Source: an uncultured Acidobacteriota bacterium (GTDB lineage Bacteria > Acidobacteriota > Blastocatellia > Pyrinomonadales > Pyrinomonadaceae). From it: a DNA stretch of 25,964 nucleotides. Under the pieces are notes generated by a model. The model ran no database searches. It was not told where the DNA came from and worked only from the letters and a program-made list of their open reading frames with translations. The stretch covers positions 1 through 25,964 of the forward strand of contig CADEEU010000009.1 in the NCBI GenBank assembly GCA_902826385.1, written 5' to 3'. The position numbers and the translations under genes were made by a program. Every line of letters starts with the position of its first letter. Position 1 is the stretch's first letter. Below, in pieces: positions 22,517-25,964 of the stretch.

Positions 22517-23341
22517 TCAGAAAAACCTGTATTTTAATCGAAGAGAGTTTAATGCAAGGATTGTTGTGATCAAAACAAGAATGTATGGAGTATCGTGATA
22601 GTAATCATTAGTTATGATGCCGAAGTTAAGTTTAATGATACCTTCGACAATCTTGAAAAGGCGTCCAGAAACGATCTCAAGAAAAAGAGCGACAATGAAA
22701 GCTGGAAATATTACGAGAACACCGTAATCATTCTGTTTGATAGTCTGAAGGAACGAGCCGAAAGCAGCAAGAAACGGACAAATCAAGCCAAAGATTACTA
22801 TCGGGATAATATTTTTCTTGGCAAATTCGTCTGTAAACAGGAGATACACGCCTATCGCGGAATATGCTGTTAACGCAGCGGTGCCGAAAAATAGCTGCAG
22901 TCTGTAACCGCGCTTTAATCTGTCGTTTATTTCTGCTTCTACCGAAGGATGATCTTCGCGGATAAAGTAAATTGTATTCGCAACCGCCACAATCATCGTC
23001 GCAAAACCAATGAACATGGGCAATGTGCCAATCAAAGGATGCACTGAAAAGAGACCTGTGATAAGCGCATAAATTGCAACATAGAACGAAATAATCCCTG
23101 AAATAAGAATCAGTACTAAAAGCGCGATATAACTTCTCCACACGACGTGGAAATAGGAGCTTATCGCCACAAGCATTGGAGGCGAAACAAAAAATAAAAA
23201 AATCCAGCCAAGATCAAGCGTCTCATTTCTGCTTTCGGCGCCACTACGCTCAAGTGGCAAGTAAATCATATATAAACTTACCAGCTTCGATACAAAAAAC
23301 GCGATTCCCAAGCCAATTTCTATCCTTTGAAGCAATCTCAT
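22517..23341 (-). CDS. polytopic membrane protein, 274 aa, unknown function
   Basis: Eight or so hydrophobic segments in two similar halves: residues about 9-29, 45-65, 69-91 and 104-125, then a charged linker (REDHPSVEAEINDRLKRGYR), then about 147-168, 179-200, 208-227 and 250-266. No signature residues for a transporter or enzyme are evident. The N-terminal half matches the frameshifted copy at 21502-21863 (for example LVAIS-x-x-H and YIAL). It was probably duplicated together with the adjoining surface domain. ATG 23341 has no good Shine-Dalgarno. I do not recognise the family. Confidence 0.65.
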   Translation of the reverse strand: MRLLQRIEIGLGIAFFVSKLVSLYMIYLPLERSGAESRNETLDLGWIFLFFVSPPMLVAISSYFHVVWRSYIALLVLILISGIISFYVAIYALITGLFSVHPLIGTLPMFIGFATMIVAVANTIYFIREDHPSVEAEINDRLKRGYRLQLFFGTAALTAYSAIGVYLLFTDEFAKKNIIPIVIFGLICPFLAAFGSFLQTIKQNDYGVLVIFPAFIVALFLEIVSGRLFKIVEGIIKLNFGIITNDYYHDTPYILVLITTILALNSLRLKYRFF

Positions 23342-23356
23342 TCCGGTCAGCCTTTC

Positions 23357-23545
23357 CTATAACCCGGCGGCCCACCTAACCGCATTATCAAAGAGCACCC
23401 CGCCGTTTGTGGTCAAAGATGATGAAGATGCTGTATAGAAAAACCCAACCCGCCGTGCCGGTGCAGTTAAACCTGGCATCACCGCGCCACTTGCATAACC
23501 GAAATCGGTTGCCTTTGTGCTCTCGGCTTTCAAGGAGTTTGGGTT
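23357..23545 (-). pseudogene. truncated copy B of the extracellular domain, in frame after the delta-60 stop
   Basis: Directly after the TGA of the delta-60 gene the same frame continues open for 62 codons to TAG 23357-23359. It reads NPNSLKAESTKATDFGYASG, VMPGLTAPARRVGFFYTASS, SSLTTNGGVLFDNAVRWAAG. This is nearly identical to the C-terminal third of the domain at 21879-22445 (ADSTKATDFGYSSGAVMPGL and so on). The upstream two thirds are gone. Either it is a remnant of a duplicated gene or the C-terminus of a fusion now cut by the stop codon. Confidence 0.65.
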
Positions 23546-24859
23546 TCAGAGTTTGCGCCGTCCGAAATGTCTGGTTAGGATGAGCTGCTTCTGAAATTCG
23601 CCGGCAAGGCCTGCCATTACCAGATCGCCCGAATCAGTGATACCAAGTTGCGACGCGTACGTGTATGGTGCTCCGCCGTTGGTCGTGCCGATTCCGACGC
23701 GTCCGAATTTGATGTCCGGATCTCCGTTGGAAAGGATGCGTCTAAAGCTTCCCGTACTTGTTATTTCAGTTACTGTCGATCTTCCCGCCGGGTCCACAGA
23801 CATTGACTGCCACAGGATTGAAGCAGCCACGACATGCCCTCCTGTCGCAAAGTCCGCATCGAGAGTTCCGTTTACATCGATTTGACTTATCCGAACGGCG
23901 CCGGACAGTGTCCGCAGTTTTCTGTCCGAGAGGACGTGAATCTTTTGAAAATTATCGAACCCCTGACCTAGCTCAAGCTTTCCGTCACTCGAAAATGAAC
24001 TGTCTATCGCGCCGTCGGAACGTAGTCGAAAGATATCGGAGAACTGGCGAAGCATCATGGGATCGCCGTTGAGGTACACGCCATAGGAAATACCCGCGAG
24101 GACCTTTCCGTCAGATTGAAGAGCCGTAGCCGTTTGAGACCCAAACAAATTGCCGTAGGCCTTGCCTGAAGGTGTCTGGAACATTCCTTGCCCGCTAAAT
24201 GAAGTGTCGAGTGCGCCGTCGGCGGTCAAACGAATAACGACAAGATTCCGGTCGTGGCCTGTGCCGCTCGAAACCCGGTCGCTTGTGCCGGCGGCGACGA
24301 TCTTTCCGTCTGGCTGAAAGGCAAGCGAGTAAAGACTATCGGCGGCGTTAACTTTGCCGACTGACAGGTCTTTCAGAAAAATGCCGTTGGTCCCGAACGA
24401 AGTATCGAGTGAGCCGTCGGCATTCAGCCGCAGCATCATCAGGTCGAGGGTCCGTGACCCCGTTCGTAAGTCCTTGTAACCGGCCAGAACGACCTTATTG
24501 TCGGGCTGAATCTTGATCGCGAAAACGACATGCCAAGGCAGTTCGTCCAGCAGCACGAACCCGTTTTTGCCGAAGGATGTGTCGAGCTGCCCGTTCGGAA
24601 GGAACCGGTAAAGCCCGGAAGCCCATTGGCCTGAGGGCATGAAAAAACCGAGCACAACGATCTTTCCGTCCGGGGCGATCTCCAGATCGATTACACCGGC
24701 AAGATCATGATTTGGGTCCGCCGACACCGCCGCAATACCGTTGTTGCCGAAGGAAGGATCAACCTTGCCGTCGCGATTTGCGGTCAATTGACCGAAAGAA
24801 ATTGCAGCGTTAACAAATAGAACAAGAGTGAGTGTGAGGGTTCGGTGGAAGGAAACCAT
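23546..24859 (-). CDS. secreted delta-60-repeat beta-propeller protein
   Basis: I prefer ATG 24859, which gives a simple signal peptide MVSFHRTLTLTLVLFVNAAI ending SFGQ; an upstream ATG at 24910 adds 17 residues with a second hydrophobic stretch. The mature 415 residues are a series of about seven delta-60 repeats, each with 'LD.SFG.NG' and 'QPDGKIVVAG' type motifs: VDPSFGNNGI, LDTSFGKNGF, LDTSFGTNGIF, LDTSFSGQGMF, IDSSFSSDGKL, LDADFATGGHV and PDIKFGRVGIG. Such proteins fold as beta-propellers and are found on cell surfaces, sometimes with sorting or adhesion modules behind them. Here the protein stops at GRRKL, but the frame continues past TGA into a remnant domain. Confidence 0.8.
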   Translation of the reverse strand: MVSFHRTLTLTLVLFVNAAISFGQLTANRDGKVDPSFGNNGIAAVSADPNHDLAGVIDLEIAPDGKIVVLGFFMPSGQWASGLYRFLPNGQLDTSFGKNGFVLLDELPWHVVFAIKIQPDNKVVLAGYKDLRTGSRTLDLMMLRLNADGSLDTSFGTNGIFLKDLSVGKVNAADSLYSLAFQPDGKIVAAGTSDRVSSGTGHDRNLVVIRLTADGALDTSFSGQGMFQTPSGKAYGNLFGSQTATALQSDGKVLAGISYGVYLNGDPMMLRQFSDIFRLRSDGAIDSSFSSDGKLELGQGFDNFQKIHVLSDRKLRTLSGAVRISQIDVNGTLDADFATGGHVVAASILWQSMSVDPAGRSTVTEITSTGSFRRILSNGDPDIKFGRVGIGTTNGGAPYTYASQLGITDSGDLVMAGLAGEFQKQLILTRHFGRRKL

Positions 24860-25014
24860 AAATAAAAGGCAGGCAAATAAACATTGTTGTTTAATTAACA
24901 ACGATACCATGCTACGACAGGGGCCGGGATTTAGTCAAGATTTTGATTTATCTGTTCGATTTCAGCAAAACCGCATATAGCCAGGAAAAAGTATTTTCTT
25001 TTCTACTCACAAGT

Positions 25015-25020
25015 TATATT
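25015..25020 (+). promoter_or_regulatory. -10-like box just ahead of the SpoIID-like gene
   Basis: TATATT at 25015-25020 ends eight bases before ATG 25029, so a transcript from it would be leaderless; no Shine-Dalgarno is visible. The -35 region is poor (nothing close to TTGACA at 16-18 bases). The gap 24911-25028 is AT-rich and otherwise empty. Confidence 0.3.
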
Positions 25021-25028
25021 ATTTAGTT

Positions 25029-25964
25029 ATGTTGCCCCGCGTACTTGTTGTTTTCGCAGCAATTCTCACAATCACTTCAAAAGGTTTTGGATATGACGGT
25101 GGCGGATATTATGTTCTGCCGAACGAGCCGTTGATCCGGATCGGGCTTTCGACGAATGCGGGTTCGGTTTCGATCACGACCGGCGATTCTTCGCTTGTGG
25201 CCTATTCGCCGGAGGAGCCGAGCCGGATGCTGGCGGCGAACCGCGTGTCGGTTTCGGCCCGGGCGTACAGGCCGCCCGAAGTGGAGAATTATCGTTTTGA
25301 AATTCAGAATATTGCTTCTTCCGACGAAGCGAACGAAATTGCTAAAGAAGTGCGCGGGGCGACGGGCGAATCGGCCTTGGCGAGCATAGACCCGGTGACA
25401 AATACCTGGCGTGTTTGGATAGGCGGAGTTTTTGAAACGGCGGAAGAGGCCGATGCGCTCAAGAGCGCGTTGACCGAGAAAGGATTTGAAGATGCGGTTA
25501 AAGTGATCGAGAAAAAGACGATCATTTCTGAAGATGCAATCGCGCTTTCACAGCAGGTAAAAAACGCCGGGAAATCGCAGGTGCGGAGCATCGTAACACC
25601 GACGAGTGATTCCCAGCCCATCATCGGCCCGCCGTCGGTCGATCCGAATCTGCGGGAAGTAATTGTCAACGGACCGAGCGAGGTTGCGAAGTATGCGTCG
25701 CTCAAATCAGTGTCGTTCGGTTCGATGAACGAGCGCTCCAATCCGGTGCGGTTGAACGGCAAGGCTTATCGCGGACGGATCGAAGTTTTTGTAAACGCCC
25801 GCGGCTCGTTAACGGTTGTTAATGTCGTTCCGTTGGAAGAATACTTGCTCGGCGTCGTCCCGGCTGAGCTTTCGCTGCCGAATCTCGAAGCACAAAAGGC
25901 ACAGGCGATAGCGGCCCGGACGTACGCGGTCGCGAATATCAATGGTTACGGAGCGCAGGGTTTC
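25029..25964 (+). CDS. SPOR and SpoIID/LytB domain protein, 3'-truncated by window edge
   Basis: The frame runs from ATG 25029 to the last base (312 codons, no stop). Residues 1-22 look like a signal peptide (VLVVFAAILTITSKGFG). Residues about 85-160 contain a SPOR-like segment (NTWRVWIGGVFETAEEADAL, then LTEKGFEDAVKVIEK), a peptidoglycan-binding fold. From about residue 230 a SpoIID/LytB domain begins: YRGRIEVFVNARGSLTVVNV, PLEEYLLGVVPAELS and QKAQAIAARTYAVANI. SpoIID is a lytic transglycosylase that cuts denuded glycan, and the SPOR plus SpoIID pairing suggests cell-wall remodelling during division. The domain end lies outside the window. Confidence 0.8.
   Translation, partial: MLPRVLVVFAAILTITSKGFGYDGGGYYVLPNEPLIRIGLSTNAGSVSITTGDSSLVAYSPEEPSRMLAANRVSVSARAYRPPEVENYRFEIQNIASSDEANEIAKEVRGATGESALASIDPVTNTWRVWIGGVFETAEEADALKSALTEKGFEDAVKVIEKKTIISEDAIALSQQVKNAGKSQVRSIVTPTSDSQPIIGPPSVDPNLREVIVNGPSEVAKYASLKSVSFGSMNERSNPVRLNGKAYRGRIEVFVNARGSLTVVNVVPLEEYLLGVVPAELSLPNLEAQKAQAIAARTYAVANINGYGAQGF

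Noticed and set aside
22595..22873. 92-codon plus-strand frame, lysine-rich
   Set aside because: Antisense to the 274-aa membrane protein; hydrophobic codons read backwards give K/E/N-rich sequence. No ribosome binding site.
25304..25762. 152-codon minus-strand frame
   Set aside because: Antisense to the SPOR/SpoIID gene, which is open across the whole end of the window.
1..25964. CRISPR array, tRNA, rRNA, riboswitch or insertion sequence
   Set aside because: No regularly spaced identical repeats, cloverleaf-like sequence, known riboswitch core or transposase was seen on either strand by reading; a covariance-model scan was not possible.

Overview
The window looks like a chromosomal stretch from an environmental Acidobacteriota-type bacterium, probably class Blastocatellia. 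That placement is an inference. It rests on moderately high G+C in most genes, the futalosine menaquinone gene mqnD, delta-60-repeat secreted proteins, a DUF433/DUF5615 pair, many small Sec-exported proteins whose signal peptide ends in GQ or AQ, and REP-like inverted repeats. No rRNA, tRNA, CRISPR array, transposase or integrase was seen.

Layout. Positions 1-3233 (+ strand) hold the end of a thioredoxin-like protein, a secreted HtrA-type protease with TPR repeats, and a small unrecognised protein behind a palindrome-rich leader. Positions 3248-8541 (- strand) are a self-contained, visibly AT-richer four-gene operon: NurA-family nuclease, a two-TM membrane protein, a HerA-family DNA-pumping ATPase, and a DUF4338 (DruA-like) protein. 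It has its own candidate promoter and intrinsic terminator. This is the most interesting part of the window: a candidate anti-phage or DNA-processing system that combines the HerA-NurA pair with the Druantia hallmark domain but has no DruE helicase nearby.

Positions 8591-12600 carry housekeeping and accessory genes: a Tat-exported dienelactone hydrolase, an NTF2-like secreted protein, a 69-residue protein, an MGDG-synthase-like glycosyltransferase, a PepSY-like secreted protein and a SRPBCC protein. Positions 12615-16603 hold larB and, divergently, ubiX, a frameshifted SH3-like secreted protein, a SAM methyltransferase and mqnD. ubiX and mqnD suggest quinone biosynthesis. Positions 16603-21487 hold a REP-like element, a LolA-like secreted protein, a DUF433/DUF5615 toxin-antitoxin pair with a leaderless-type promoter, a PlsC acyltransferase, and a large M14 metallopeptidase gene with a REP-like element inside its coding sequence.

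Positions 21502-25964 contain a decayed tandem duplication (an extracellular domain plus a membrane protein, two copies, one frameshifted and one truncated), a delta-60 beta-propeller gene, and the start of a SPOR/SpoIID-LytB protein that runs off the window.

Two apparent single-base frameshifts (near 14455 and near 21815) lie in or near short base runs. They may be real decay or assembly errors, so the source assembly should be checked before biology is read into them.
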